A stretch of 64,000 nt of DNA from Deltaproteobacteria bacterium (GCA_029547045.1 JAKPQL010000121.1:1-64000); one strand, 5' to 3'. Shown: positions 33,517-42,690, counted from the stretch's first letter. Notes: generated by a model not told the origin, from the sequence alone. Numbers and translations are program-made.

Positions 33517-35055
33517 TCACTCCTCCAGGGCCACCACCATTGTTTCGGGCATCATCCTCCCTGCCGCAGCATAGGCGTAGTCCCTCACGTACCACGAGGG
33601 GTCGGTACGTGCCGCCTTGCGCAGGAGTTCCAGGGATCTCCCCGTGCCTATCCTGCCCAGTGTCCAGCATGCCTTGGTGCGCACGTTCAGCTGCGGGTCG
33701 GTCATGTTCTCCTCGACCAGGGGGAGGCACTTCGGGTTGCGCCGCTCGCCCGCCTCCACCAGGGCGTTCACCCGCACCCGCTTGCTTGCGTCCCGCAGCA
33801 TGGCCGCAAGCGCTTCGTCACCTATTGCACCGGGATAGGTGGCCACGGCGATGTAGCGTTTCTGCTCGGTGTCCGATGCCGCGAACTCAATGATCTTCGC
33901 CGGGTTGCGCCTGAGCTGCATGGCCAGGTACGACCCCGTGAAGAGCGGTGCGAAAAGGCTCACATAGGCTGTGGCAACAGCCGCGGTCGCGAGCAGGCTC
34001 CTGCGGGAGACCCGTTCGAGGCCCAGGGCGAGCCAGGACAGCAGCAGCATGGTCATGATCACCATGGGCCCGAGGCGGAAGAACACGCCGAGGCCGCTGC
34101 GCAGGAGACGGTTTGGGTCTGAGGACTCCTGCGCCCCCTCGAAGACCCGGTTCCCCAAGTTCAGGGGCAGGCCGTCCTTCGGCACAGCCACTGCCGGGCA
34201 GGGGAGTGTGTCCCTGGTCACGCTGAACCTCGCGCCCTGCACCGAGCACGGGTCTTTGGCGCGGACCCACAGCGTGCCGTGGGGCGAGTGACCGATACGG
34301 CGCTCTTCCTGTTCGACTGCCACGACGTTCTGCGTCCTCATGGCAGGGGTCTTGATGACGTCCGCGCTCAGCAGGGTGTGGTCGTAGTAGAAGTCGCTCA
34401 CTGCCGCCAGGATCGGCCATGCGATCATGGCGTCCCGCACGTTCATGAACGAGGATCCCATGGCAACGGTCACCATCACAGGGGACACGATGAAGGCGCA
34501 GAACAGTGCGAATCGCTTCCAGTTCACGGGGGTTCCCCCGCACCTCCTCAACACGAACGCCCAGGCACCCGTGAAGAAGACCGGGCAGAGCAGGCCCATG
34601 ACCACCGAGGTCACGGGCAGCTCGCCGCTGAAGATCAGGTACGTGCATGCGAGGCCCGCGCAGACCGCCGTTGCGGCATCGTACCGGTTGAGGCGGCCGG
34701 AGAGCCAAGCGGGGAGCGTCACCACCATGCAGACCATGGCGTTCTGCACGCCGAGGGTCAGGCCGAAGAACAGGGCGCTGGAGAGACGGTGGGTGAACGA
34801 GACCAGGTGGGGGTCGTCGGGCGCCACGAGGACGGTCATTCCGAACCGCCCGAGCAGGATGGATTCGGCACGGATCATGTCCGCATGCAGGCCCACCAGA
34901 ATGAGTCCGTAGACGGTCATGAGCACGATGCACGCCAGTGCCCCGCAGAAGGTGGCCAGGTACCATGCGTTTACGGTGCGTGCAGCGCCCTGGGGCCGGA
35001 GCGCCAGGCCCGGGGCTTGTGCAGGGGGGCTGGCGTCACGCCCGATCCCGCTCAT
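33517..35055 (-). CDS. membrane protein with C-terminal HEAT repeats
   Basis: A 512-residue protein not assignable to a named family. The N-terminal half has about six hydrophobic helices (for example YLATFCGALACIVLMTVYGL and WLALGLERVSRRSLLATAAV region). After a soluble middle portion and two more helices, the last 120 residues are HEAT-like repeats (DEALAAMLRDASKRVRVNAL, then LNVRTKACWTLGRIGTG, then PSWYVRDYAYAAAGRM), typical protein-binding helices. The start at 35055 is the first Met after the upstream gene; its ribosome site is weak. It follows the small ribbon-helix-helix candidate by 34 bases, so both probably share a transcript. Confidence 0.75.
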   Translation of the reverse strand: MSGIGRDASPPAQAPGLALRPQGAARTVNAWYLATFCGALACIVLMTVYGLILVGLHADMIRAESILLGRFGMTVLVAPDDPHLVSFTHRLSSALFFGLTLGVQNAMVCMVVTLPAWLSGRLNRYDAATAVCAGLACTYLIFSGELPVTSVVMGLLCPVFFTGAWAFVLRRCGGTPVNWKRFALFCAFIVSPVMVTVAMGSSFMNVRDAMIAWPILAAVSDFYYDHTLLSADVIKTPAMRTQNVVAVEQEERRIGHSPHGTLWVRAKDPCSVQGARFSVTRDTLPCPAVAVPKDGLPLNLGNRVFEGAQESSDPNRLLRSGLGVFFRLGPMVIMTMLLLSWLALGLERVSRRSLLATAAVATAYVSLFAPLFTGSYLAMQLRRNPAKIIEFAASDTEQKRYIAVATYPGAIGDEALAAMLRDASKRVRVNALVEAGERRNPKCLPLVEENMTDPQLNVRTKACWTLGRIGTGRSLELLRKAARTDPSWYVRDYAYAAAGRMMPETMVVALEE

Positions 35056-35089
35056 GAGCCCTGCCCCGTCATGTCCGCCCCCGTGCGGA

Positions 35090-35587
35090 TCAGCCGGCCG
35101 ATGCCGCGTTGTTCTTGTAGGTCTGCAGGAGCCCGGCGATCTCCTCGATGGACTTGATGCTCTTCCTGCCCCGGACCGCCTCCACATCGGACCGGGCGGT
35201 CCAGACGTTCCTGAAGTTCCGCGACTCCTTGGTGAAGGCGATGAAGTTGGCGATGGCGTCGTCGCACACGTGGGTGAAGCGCCTGCCGTCGAGGCAGGCG
35301 ATATCGCGGATCCGCTCCACCAGGTTCTTGTCCAGGCGCATCACGTAACGGATCCGCTTGTCCGAGGTGTCGTTACGCGGCCCAACGTAGCGCTTCCGCT
35401 GCCGCGCCGGTATGACGCCGCCGAACTCCTTCTCCTTCTTGTATATATATGCCTCCAGGGCCGCGCCCACGAAGTCCACCATGGCGATGTTCAGCATGCG
35501 GGAGATCACCCTGAGTTCGCTCAGGTTGTTCTGCTTGAAATACATCATGAACCGGGAAGTTGCCTTGTCCTCTCTTGAGCCAGTCAC
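35090..35587 (-). CDS. possible tandem ribbon-helix-helix protein
   Basis: A 165-residue protein of unknown family. It has two segments that each look like a ribbon-helix-helix unit: one near residues 14-50 (strand, then NLSELRVISRMLNIAMVDFV, then an Ala-rich helix) and one near 78-115 (RYVMRLDKNLVERIRDIACL, then a helix). The region between is basic. If real, one polypeptide would provide a whole DNA-binding dimer. The GTG start at 35587 follows an excellent AGGAGGAG. No operator was located. It lies upstream of the HEAT-repeat membrane protein gene. Confidence 0.6.
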   Translation of the reverse strand: MTGSREDKATSRFMMYFKQNNLSELRVISRMLNIAMVDFVGAALEAYIYKKEKEFGGVIPARQRKRYVGPRNDTSDKRIRYVMRLDKNLVERIRDIACLDGRRFTHVCDDAIANFIAFTKESRNFRNVWTARSDVEAVRGRKSIKSIEEIAGLLQTYKNNAASAG

Positions 35588-35695
35588 AGATGCTCCTCCT
35601 CGCTGTCTGGGATCATGAGATCCTTGCCTGCTGCACTGTCGTGCTCACGGTTGCCTTGGGGATCCCCCCGCCCGGGCGCGGTTGCCCGTAGAGGG

Positions 35696-36253
35696 TCAGA
35701 CTTCCATGATCTCCTTTTCCTTCGCCGCCAGGAGTTCGTCGATCTGTTTGATGGAGCTGTCCGTCAGCTCCTGGACCTTGTCCTGGTACACCTTGAGCTC
35801 GTCCTTGTTGATCTCCTTGTCCTTCTCCAGGTCCTTCAGCATGGCGTTGGCGTCGCGCCGGTGGTTGCGGATCTCGATGCGGTAATCCTCCGCGTTCTTC
35901 TTGATCATCTTCACGAGCTCCCTCCTGCGCTCCTCGTTCAGGGGCGGGATGGGGATGCGGATGATCTTTCCGTCGTTGTTCGGCATGAGCCCGAGCTCCG
36001 ACTTCATGATGGCCTTTTCGATGGGGGCCATGGCGCCCTTGTCCCACGGCTGGATGGTGATGAGCCGCGCCTCTGGTACCGCCATGGAGGCGAGCTGGTT
36101 CAGGGGGGTGGGGGTTCCGTAGTAGTCCACCATGATGCCGTCGAGGATGCCGATGGAGGCACGGCCGGTGCGCACCTTCTGCAGCGCGGTCTTCATGGCC
36201 TCGATGGTCTTGGCGATGCTTGCCTTCATGTCGTTCATGATATCGTTTACCAT
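35696..36253 (-). CDS. frr: ribosome recycling factor
   Basis: A 185-residue protein that, with EF-G, splits post-termination ribosomes. It shows the full family pattern: KVRTGRASIGILDGIMVDYYG near the N-terminus, MAVPEARLITIQPWD in the middle, and the long basic helix with LNEERRRELVKMIKKNAED and IRNHRRDANAMLK. The start codon overlaps the pyrH stop by one base (TGATG). It is the last gene of the rpsB-tsf-pyrH-frr operon, the order conserved in many bacteria. Confidence 0.97.
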   Translation of the reverse strand: MVNDIMNDMKASIAKTIEAMKTALQKVRTGRASIGILDGIMVDYYGTPTPLNQLASMAVPEARLITIQPWDKGAMAPIEKAIMKSELGLMPNNDGKIIRIPIPPLNEERRRELVKMIKKNAEDYRIEIRNHRRDANAMLKDLEKDKEINKDELKVYQDKVQELTDSSIKQIDELLAAKEKEIMEV

Positions 36254-36975
36254 CACACATCCCTCCCGGGCCTCACCACCGATCCGATGGCCTCGCCCTT
36301 GAGCAGTCTCATGAGCCCGTCTGGTTCGAAAATGTTGATCACCCGCACCTCGAGGCCGTGCTCTCGGCACAGGGATATTGCCGTGGCGTCCATGACCCCC
36401 AGGCTCAGCCTGAGCACGGTGTCGTAGTCCAGTGACGCGAAAAACTCCGCATCCGGGTGCTTTACCGGGTCCCTGTCGTAGATGCCGTTCACCTTGGTGG
36501 CCTTGATGAGGACGTCGGCCCCGATCTCCAGAGCGCGGAGCGCCGCGTTGGTATCGGTGGTGAAGAAGGGGTTGCCCGTGCCGCCGGCGAAGATCACCAC
36601 GGCGCCGCCGGCCAGGTGCCTGCGCGCCTGGTCGACCACTATGGGGTCGCACACGGTGTCCATGGGGATGGCGCTCATGACCCTGCACTCGATGCCCTGA
36701 GATGCCAGGGCGGCCCTGAACGCCAGGGCGTTCATCACCGTGGCCAGCATGCCCATGTGGTCGGCGCTCACCCGGTCGATGACGCTCGCGGCGCTCACCC
36801 CGCGGAAGAAGTTTCCGCCTCCCAGGACAAGACCCACCTCAACGCCTGAAGCGGTGGCTGCCTTCACCGGATCGACAAAGCGCTTGAGCGTCACCTCGTC
36901 TATCCCGAAGCCTTTCTCTCCCGCCAGGGCTTCACCGCTGAGCTTGAGGAGTATTCGCCGGTAGAGCACGGACAC
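36253..36975 (-). CDS. pyrH: UMP kinase
   Basis: Amino-acid-kinase-fold enzyme phosphorylating UMP to UDP, 240 residues. The N-terminal KLSGEALAG motif, the GGGNFFRG phosphate loop, the DHMGMLATVMNALA helix and the AGGTGNPFFTTD nucleotide motif are all present. Length is normal. It lies three bases after tsf and overlaps frr by one base. Confidence 0.97.
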   Translation of the reverse strand: MSVLYRRILLKLSGEALAGEKGFGIDEVTLKRFVDPVKAATASGVEVGLVLGGGNFFRGVSAASVIDRVSADHMGMLATVMNALAFRAALASQGIECRVMSAIPMDTVCDPIVVDQARRHLAGGAVVIFAGGTGNPFFTTDTNAALRALEIGADVLIKATKVNGIYDRDPVKHPDAEFFASLDYDTVLRLSLGVMDATAISLCREHGLEVRVINIFEPDGLMRLLKGEAIGSVVRPGRDV

Positions 36976-36978
36976 CCT

Positions 36979-37578
36979 CTAGAGGTCTTCTCCCACCTGG
37001 TACCGGGCAAAGCGCCTCACGAGGCACTTCTCGCCGGTCTTGGCCATCAGCTCGTCGAGGAGCTGCTTGATGGTCTTGTCCTGGTCCTTCACGAAGGGCT
37101 GGTCCATGAGGCAGCGCTCGGAGTAGAACTTGGCGAGCTTGCCCTCCACGATCTTCTCGATGACCTTCTCGGGCTTGCCCGTCTTCAGCGCCTGCTCCTT
37201 GAGGATCTCCTTCTCCTTGTTCAGGACGTCCGCGGGCACCTCCTCGCGGACTACCCAGTCCGGGCTCGCCGCGGCGATCTGCATGGCCACGTCCTTGACG
37301 AAGTTGTTGAAGTCATCCGACTTCGCCACGAAGTCGCTCTCGCAGTTCACCTCGAGCAGCACGCCGATCTTGCCGCCCATGTGGATATAGGATGCGATGG
37401 TGCCCTGGCTGGCCGTGCGGCCGGAGCGTTTGTTCGCGACATCGATGCCCTTCTTCCTGAGGATCTCCACCGCCTTGTCGAAGTCCCCGTTCGTCTCCTC
37501 AAGGGCCTTCTTGCAGTCCATCATGCCGACGCCGGTCTTGTCCCTGAGCTTCTTGACTATCTCCGATGTAATCTGCAC
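36979..37578 (-). CDS. tsf: elongation factor Ts
   Basis: Guanine-nucleotide exchange factor for EF-Tu, 199 residues, the short form without the second core repeat of the Escherichia coli protein. The N-terminal LRDKTGVGMMDCKKAL signature, the GKIGVLLEVNCESDFVA core motif and a C-terminal coiled segment are present. It follows rpsB by 23 bases. Confidence 0.97.
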   Translation of the reverse strand: MQITSEIVKKLRDKTGVGMMDCKKALEETNGDFDKAVEILRKKGIDVANKRSGRTASQGTIASYIHMGGKIGVLLEVNCESDFVAKSDDFNNFVKDVAMQIAAASPDWVVREEVPADVLNKEKEILKEQALKTGKPEKVIEKIVEGKLAKFYSERCLMDQPFVKDQDKTIKQLLDELMAKTGEKCLVRRFARYQVGEDL

Positions 37579-37601
37579 CGTCTACCTCCGTTGTGCGTGT
37601 G

Positions 37602-38489
37602 CTATGCGAGCTCTTCTTCTTTCGCTTCTGCCGCCTCGGCCGCTGCGGGGGCCGTCTTGTCCCTGGCAGGCTTGCTCTCCTTCACGATGATCTCGATCTC
37701 TCCCTCGAGGCCCTTGCCCATGGTCTCCCCCTTGGGCGCCCTGCCCTTGCCGGCACCCTTCTCCTCGGCCGCCTCCTCCTTCACCTCGGTGGCCAGTTTC
37801 TCCTGCCAGAGGCGGGAGCCCTGGTCAACGGCGTCGGCGATCTTGGACGTGAAGAGCCTGATGGCGCGGATGGCGTCGTCATTCCCCGGGATCACGTAGT
37901 CGATGAGCGTGGGGTCGCAGTTCGTGTCCACGATGGCCACGATGGGTATCCTGAGCTTCTTGGCCTCCTGGATGGCGATGTACTCGCGGGAGGGGTCCAC
38001 GATGTAGAGGATGTCCGGCAGCCCGTTCATGTCCTTGATGCCGTGCAGTGAGCGCTCGAGCTTCATCTTGTGGCGCTTCATGCTGATCTGTTCCTTCTTG
38101 GGGTAGTTCTCGATGGTGCTGTTGTCGATGATGGACTCGAGCCACTTGAGCTTGTCCACGCTCTTGCGGATGGTGGTGAAGTTGGTGAGCGTGCCGCCCA
38201 GCCACCGGTAGTTCACGTAGAAGGCGCCGACGCGTCCTGCCTCTTCCTCGATGGCGTCCTGGGCCTGCTTCTTGGTGCCCACGAACAGGATCTTGCCGCC
38301 ATTGGCCGCGGTGTCGCGGATAACGTCACAGGCCTTTTCGAAGAGCTTTTCCGTCTTCTGCAGGTCGATGATGTGGATGCCGTTGCGCGAACCGAAGATG
38401 TAGGGTTTCATCTTGGGGTTCCACCGCGGTGTCTGGTGGCCGAAATGGACCCCTGCCTCGAGAAGCTGCTTCATGGTGACGACTGACAT
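37602..38489 (-). CDS. rpsB: 30S ribosomal protein S2 with extended acidic tail
   Basis: Ribosomal protein S2, 295 residues. The family start [21 protein letters not shown] is clear, and the two conserved segments around [12 protein letters not shown] and [19 protein letters not shown] are present. The last 55-60 residues beyond the usual end form a Lys/Glu/Ala-rich tail, longer than in many bacteria. First gene of the translation operon; a good AGG-rich site precedes the ATG. Confidence 0.97.
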   Translation of the reverse strand: MSVVTMKQLLEAGVHFGHQTPRWNPKMKPYIFGSRNGIHIIDLQKTEKLFEKACDVIRDTAANGGKILFVGTKKQAQDAIEEEAGRVGAFYVNYRWLGGTLTNFTTIRKSVDKLKWLESIIDNSTIENYPKKEQISMKRHKMKLERSLHGIKDMNGLPDILYIVDPSREYIAIQEAKKLRIPIVAIVDTNCDPTLIDYVIPGNDDAIRAIRLFTSKIADAVDQGSRLWQEKLATEVKEEAAEEKGAGKGRAPKGETMGKGLEGEIEIIVKESKPARDKTAPAAAEAAEAKEEELA

Positions 38490-38592
38490 GTACTACCTCC
38501 TTGGTTTTTTCCTCCGTCCCTGCAGGGCCGGACCTCGTAAAAACGGGCACCCCCGGCTTCTGCGCGGTGCGGGACGTGTGTGCTGGTTGAGC

Positions 38593-38621
38593 GGTTTACC
38601 ACACCATGGTCCATGTTTCAA
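38593..38621 (-). promoter_or_regulatory. possible promoter of the rpsB operon
   Basis: On the minus strand TTGAAA and TAAACC are separated by 17 bases, about 105 bases before the rpsB ATG. The -35 is good, the -10 weak. The leader between could carry the usual ribosomal-protein autoregulation, but no specific structure was identified. Confidence 0.35.
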
Positions 38622-38648
38622 GGGCCTAAATGCTGTAACTTGATCCGC

Positions 38649-39203
38649 TCACCGGAACAGCGGCGAGAGCTGCCTGAACTCCGGCGTCCCTGCCCGCTCC
38701 ATGAGCATGAACGCAATCGTCTCGGTGGGGTACACCAGGACGCTGAGGCGTGCCATGGCGTCCAGCGCAGCCTGACGGTCCCGGGTTCTCCGGGAGCAGA
38801 CCGCGTCCGAAGCCACCGCCACGGTATAGCCTGCGCCGAGCAGGTCCAGGGCGGTCTGCATGACGCATACGTGCGCCTCGATGCCCGCGATGACTGCGGT
38901 CTTTCTGCCGAGGGTCTCCATCTCTGCGTGGATGGCTTCATCACGGAAGCAGCTGAAGGAGAGCTTTTCCCTGCGCGGGATGTCCCCCAGACGGGCCGCC
39001 ACGGGTTCGATGGTGGCGCCGAGACCTCTGGGATACTGCTCTGACACGACGATGGGCAGCGAAAACGCCCTGGCCGTCTCTACGAGGATGATGCCGTTCT
39101 TCACATACGTGTCCCGGAAGGTCTCCTCCATGGCGGCGTGGAGCCGTTCCTGGATGTCCACGACGAGGAGGAAGCACTGGGCCCTGTCAAGGAATACCTG
39201 CAT
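38649..39203 (-). CDS. isochorismatase-family hydrolase
   Basis: A 184-residue cysteine hydrolase of the isochorismatase/nicotinamidase superfamily. The triad is visible: Asp16 in LLVVDIQERL, a Lys in REKLSFSCF (about 79), and Cys112 in GIEAHVCVMQTALDL with its preceding cis-peptide Ile-Glu/Ala pattern. Closest in style to the YcaC-like or generic isochorismatase subgroup; the substrate cannot be read from sequence. AGGGGG precedes the ATG. It lies 39 bases downstream of the DUF554 gene on the same strand. Confidence 0.92.
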   Translation of the reverse strand: MQVFLDRAQCFLLVVDIQERLHAAMEETFRDTYVKNGIILVETARAFSLPIVVSEQYPRGLGATIEPVAARLGDIPRREKLSFSCFRDEAIHAEMETLGRKTAVIAGIEAHVCVMQTALDLLGAGYTVAVASDAVCSRRTRDRQAALDAMARLSVLVYPTETIAFMLMERAGTPEFRQLSPLFR

Positions 39204-39242
39204 ACGAACCCCCTGGAAAAGGATGTGCCTGGTCCTGATACG

Positions 39243-39920
39243 TCATGGGAAGAGCAGCGGGTAGAGCCCCGCGTACACGAGCGCAGGGATGAAGTTCCCC
39301 ACCCGTATGACGCTCAAGCCGAGCAGGTTGATGCCGATGGCAAGGATGATCATGCCGCCGGTGCTGGTGATGGAGGCCAGCACGGCCGGTTCCTGGAGAA
39401 AGGCGATGTGGCCGGCCAGCAGGGTCATGGAACCCTGAACCAACAGGACGCTCAAGGCGGAAAACGCCACCCCGATGCCCAGAGTGGAGGCCAGGGCCAT
39501 GGAGGCGACGCCGTCCAGGAGCGATTTGAGGAAGAGCGTGTCGGGATTGCCCGCAGTGCCGTCCTGGATGCACCCGATGATGGTCATGGCACCGGTTATA
39601 TAGAGGACCGTGGCGCTCACGAACCCCTGGACGAAGGTCCCTGACCCGGAGGCGAAGCGGGCCTTCAGGACCTCGCCGATACGCTCCACCCCGCGTTCGA
39701 TCCTCATGAGCTCGCCCGTGAGCGCGCCCAGCAGGAGGCAGGCCACCGACGGGATGAGTCCTTGGGCTGACAGGGCCATCTGCAGGCCGATGACCACCAC
39801 GGCAAGCCCCAGGGCCTGCATGAGGATCCTCTTCAGGTCCTCGCCGAGGTGCCTGCCCGCAGCGACCCCGACGAGGGAGCCCGCGACGATTGCAGACGTG
39901 TTGGCCAGGGTCCCGATCAT
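39243..39920 (-). CDS. DUF554 family membrane protein
   Basis: A 225-residue integral membrane protein with about six helices, beginning MIGTLANTSAIVAGSLVGVAAG as DUF554 (YdfK-like) proteins do. Other family features are the GALTGELMRIE loop, the FVSATVLYITGAMTIIGCIQDG segment and the Gly-rich LASTLGIGVAFSALSVLLVQG helix. Function of the family is poorly known. It starts divergently from the diguanylate cyclase gene across a 209-base gap. Confidence 0.93.
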   Translation of the reverse strand: MIGTLANTSAIVAGSLVGVAAGRHLGEDLKRILMQALGLAVVVIGLQMALSAQGLIPSVACLLLGALTGELMRIERGVERIGEVLKARFASGSGTFVQGFVSATVLYITGAMTIIGCIQDGTAGNPDTLFLKSLLDGVASMALASTLGIGVAFSALSVLLVQGSMTLLAGHIAFLQEPAVLASITSTGGMIILAIGINLLGLSVIRVGNFIPALVYAGLYPLLFP

Positions 39921-40129
39921 ACCCGCACCCCGGCCGTTGGTGGTGTCATGTCCATGCCACCTCCACTACCGGAGCCCGGCGCACCAGGTCAATGCGAAAA
40001 ACCCGCAGCACGGCACCATGCCGTCCGGGCTGGAAATAGCATCATAGGTTCGAGAAAAGACTTATGCTTTCTGCAGAATGTGACGAACAGGATTCTTGAT
40101 GCCCGGGTCAAGATGACAGGTGAAGGGGA

Positions 40130-41248
40130 ATGCTGCGGATCATACCTGAAGACGACTACAACCAGTCCCTGAGGATCAAGCGGTTCCTCATCGCGAGCGC
40201 ATCCTACTCCATGTGGATGCTCCTCATCTGGTACTGCTACTTCCAGGGCATGTTCAGGATGCAGTTCACCGGGACCCTGCTGCTCTTCTGCGCCGTGGTG
40301 CTCATGAACGCCGGCCTCTATGCGGTGTTCCGCACCGGTCTGAACAAGCGCTCCCACGACCCGAGCCTCACCCTGCTCCAGATGAGCCTTGCCACCATGT
40401 GGATCATGATCGTGGCCTACCACCTGAACGAGGCCCGGGGGATCATGCTCCTGCTCTACCTTGTGGTCTTCATCTTCGGCGCCTTCAAGCTCAACCTCCG
40501 CCAGTTCATCATCCTCTCCCTGTTCGCCAGCATCAGCTACGCCATCGTGATCCTCCTCCTGGAAGAAAATCACCCGGAGAGCGTGAACCTCAAGGTTGAG
40601 GCCCTGTACCTGCTCATCCTCACCGCGGTCCTGTTCTGGTTCTCCTTCGTGGGGAGCTACATCAACATCATGCGGAAGAAGCTGAGCAAAGCGAACGCTG
40701 AGCTGCACAACGCCATGCAGATCATCAAGCAGAAGGCCATCCATGACGACCTCACCGGCGCCTACAACCGGGGACACCTCTACCAGATCCTGGCCCGGGA
40801 GAAGTCCCTGGCCGACCGGGGCGAGGCGCCCTTTTCCCTGTGCATCTTCGACCTGGACGATTTCAAGAGCGTGAACGACACCTTCGGGCATGTGGCCGGT
40901 GACACGGTGCTCAAGACCCTTTCTGAAATCGTGCGCGGAAACATCCGCCAGCAGGACTACCTCGCACGGTACGGAGGCGAAGAGTTCGTGATCGTGCTCG
41001 CCTACCCGGACTTGCACGATGCACTCACGTGCGTGGAACGGATCCGCACCCTCATCGCCGAGTCCTCCTACCCAGGCCTGCCGGGGGACTACCCCGTCAC
41101 CGTATCCATGGGGCTGACCCGCTATGTGAGCGGCGAATCCATCGACTCGCTGCTGGTGCGCGCCGACAACGCGCTGTACCGGGCCAAGCGGTCGGGCAAG
41201 AACCTCACTGTCTGCGATTCTCCCTCCGTGCTCGAGCCCGCCGCCTGA
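40130..41248 (+). CDS. membrane-bound diguanylate cyclase (GGDEF)
   Basis: A 372-residue protein that makes cyclic di-GMP. The N-terminal ~180 residues contain about six hydrophobic helices and no known sensory motif. A short coiled linker leads to the GGDEF domain, with DLTGAYNRGHLYQ at its start, the metal and substrate region DLDDFKSVND, and an intact active site RYGGEEF. An inhibitory I-site RQQD lies five residues before GGEEF, so product inhibition is expected. GAAGGGG precedes the ATG. Its 3' end overlaps the convergent HAD gene by 44 bases. Confidence 0.95.
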   Translation: MLRIIPEDDYNQSLRIKRFLIASASYSMWMLLIWYCYFQGMFRMQFTGTLLLFCAVVLMNAGLYAVFRTGLNKRSHDPSLTLLQMSLATMWIMIVAYHLNEARGIMLLLYLVVFIFGAFKLNLRQFIILSLFASISYAIVILLLEENHPESVNLKVEALYLLILTAVLFWFSFVGSYINIMRKKLSKANAELHNAMQIIKQKAIHDDLTGAYNRGHLYQILAREKSLADRGEAPFSLCIFDLDDFKSVNDTFGHVAGDTVLKTLSEIVRGNIRQQDYLARYGGEEFVIVLAYPDLHDALTCVERIRTLIAESSYPGLPGDYPVTVSMGLTRYVSGESIDSLLVRADNALYRAKRSGKNLTVCDSPSVLEPAA

Positions 41249-41918
41249 CGGCCTTCCCTTCGAGATACCCCAGCAGCTCACGTGGGTCCTCCATGAGCAC
41301 CCGCGCCCCCCCGGCAAGGAGTCGCTCCCGGTCCTGGTACCCCCACAGGGCACCGAAGCCCGCCATGCCGGCGCGCACGGCCGTCTCCATGTCGACGCCG
41401 CTGTCCCCCACCAGGATGCAGGCATCGGGATCCACACCCATGAGGCGGGCGCATGCCAGGGCCCCTGCCGGGTCGGGTTTCCTCGGCCCTCCCGGGACGA
41501 GGCCGCGGACCTCGGTGAAGGTCCAGCCGGCCAGGAGCGATGCCGCCATGGCCCTGGTAAATCCGTCGAGCTTGTTCGAGAGGATGGACATGGGGATGTT
41601 CCGGGAGGAAAGTCCGTCGAGCAGGTCGCCGACCCCGGCATACGGTCTGGACTTCACCGCCCACCGCTCGGCGTATACCTCCCGCATGATCCGGACCGCC
41701 TCGGCCACCGTCGGAGCGGTCCGCTCGGAGGCCGGCAGGGATCGTTCGGCCAGGACCTCGATCCCTTCCCCCACGAAGGCGAGGTAGGCGTTCACCGGGT
41801 GGCCGGCATAGCCCATCCGTGACAGCGCCTCGTTCATGGAGTCTGCGATGTCCTCGATGGTGTCCAGGAGCGTGCCGTCCATGTCGAAGATGACCGCCCT
41901 GCAGGTATGCGTCCGCAT
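41205..41918 (-). CDS. HAD hydrolase, phosphoglycolate phosphatase-like
   Basis: A 237-residue haloacid dehalogenase-superfamily phosphatase. Motif I is VIFDMDGTLLDT with nucleophile Asp12, motif II is MSILSNKLDGF, motif III a Lys in KPDPAGAL, and motif IV GDSGVDMETA. An alpha-helical cap lies between motifs I and II. It resembles Gph (2-phosphoglycolate phosphatase), but the substrate is not certain. The C-terminal 14 codons overlap the end of the diguanylate cyclase gene in antisense; the last residues are Arg-rich. Confidence 0.92.
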   Translation of the reverse strand: MRTHTCRAVIFDMDGTLLDTIEDIADSMNEALSRMGYAGHPVNAYLAFVGEGIEVLAERSLPASERTAPTVAEAVRIMREVYAERWAVKSRPYAGVGDLLDGLSSRNIPMSILSNKLDGFTRAMAASLLAGWTFTEVRGLVPGGPRKPDPAGALACARLMGVDPDACILVGDSGVDMETAVRAGMAGFGALWGYQDRERLLAGGARVLMEDPRELLGYLEGKAVRRRARARRENRRQ

Positions 41919-41974
41919 CCGCTCTCACCCCGTGTGCGTTCCGACCCCGGTGCGGGGGCGGCTTCCCCGGCCCG

Positions 41975-42532
41975 CTAGAGCTCCTTGCCCACCTGGAAGG
42001 CGGTGCCAACCACCTGTCCGAGCTTGTGGTAGGTCTCCGATGAGGTGGCGTAGATGAGCGGGTCCACCAGGAGCGGGTCCACCTTCTTGCCCGTCAGGCA
42101 GTCCTGTCTCACGTGGGACTGCGTGATCTCTCCGATGACGAGGGTGTGGCTCCCCAGGTCCAGGCTGTGCAGCAGGGTGCACTCGAGGTTCACCGGGCAC
42201 TCCCTGATGAGGGGGATCCGGGGGTTCTCCCCCTTGTCCACGTGGAAGAGGCTTGACTTGTCACGGTCCTTTCCCGAATAGATGCCGCAGAAGTCCACGG
42301 TCTTGACCATCTTGCTCGTGGGTATGTTCACGGAGAAACACCTCAGCGCATCAATGCCCTTCAGCGTGTGCCTCCCCTTGCGGATGGCCACCGAAACTGT
42401 GGGCGGCTGGTGGGATGCAATGCCGCACCAGGCGACGGTCATGAAATTGGGTTTGCCGTCCACCTCGGAACCGATGAGGACCGAGGGCATGGGAAACAGG
42501 AGCGTCCGCGGGCCCAGTCTTTCCTTGTTCAT
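41975..42532 (-). CDS. flavin reductase-family FMN-binding protein
   Basis: A 185-residue protein of the split-barrel flavin reductase family. The start (FPMPSVLIGSEVDGKPNFMTVAW) and the GRHTLKGIDALRCFSVNIP segment are typical; in anaerobes such proteins act as FMN-binding electron carriers or reductases. AAGGAGGGAG precedes the ATG closely. It lies upstream of the HAD gene by 56 bases. Electron partner unknown. Confidence 0.92.
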   Translation of the reverse strand: MNKERLGPRTLLFPMPSVLIGSEVDGKPNFMTVAWCGIASHQPPTVSVAIRKGRHTLKGIDALRCFSVNIPTSKMVKTVDFCGIYSGKDRDKSSLFHVDKGENPRIPLIRECPVNLECTLLHSLDLGSHTLVIGEITQSHVRQDCLTGKKVDPLLVDPLIYATSSETYHKLGQVVGTAFQVGKEL

Positions 42533-42690
42533 CCTCTCCCTCCTTTGTGAACATCTCTATGGTGGAATACGTGCCCCACGGGCACGGAACGCAGGCCCCC
42601 TTCGTCGGCGCTCGACATCATCCATGGGTGCCGGGGACGTGCACCAGTCTATACCATTCACCACGGTTACACAATCGCAAGGTTCCACCC

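Noticed and set aside
40040-40060. GGTTCGAG resembling a tRNA T-loop
   Set aside because: No paired acceptor or anticodon arms surround it.
39921-40129. Possible cyclic di-GMP riboswitch before the diguanylate cyclase gene
   Set aside because: None of the conserved GEMM core sequences are visible in the leader.
42577-42593. Perfect CGTGCCC/GGGCACG hairpin upstream of the flavin reductase gene
   Set aside because: Three-base loop and no T-run on either strand; could be an operator but nothing supports a specific role.
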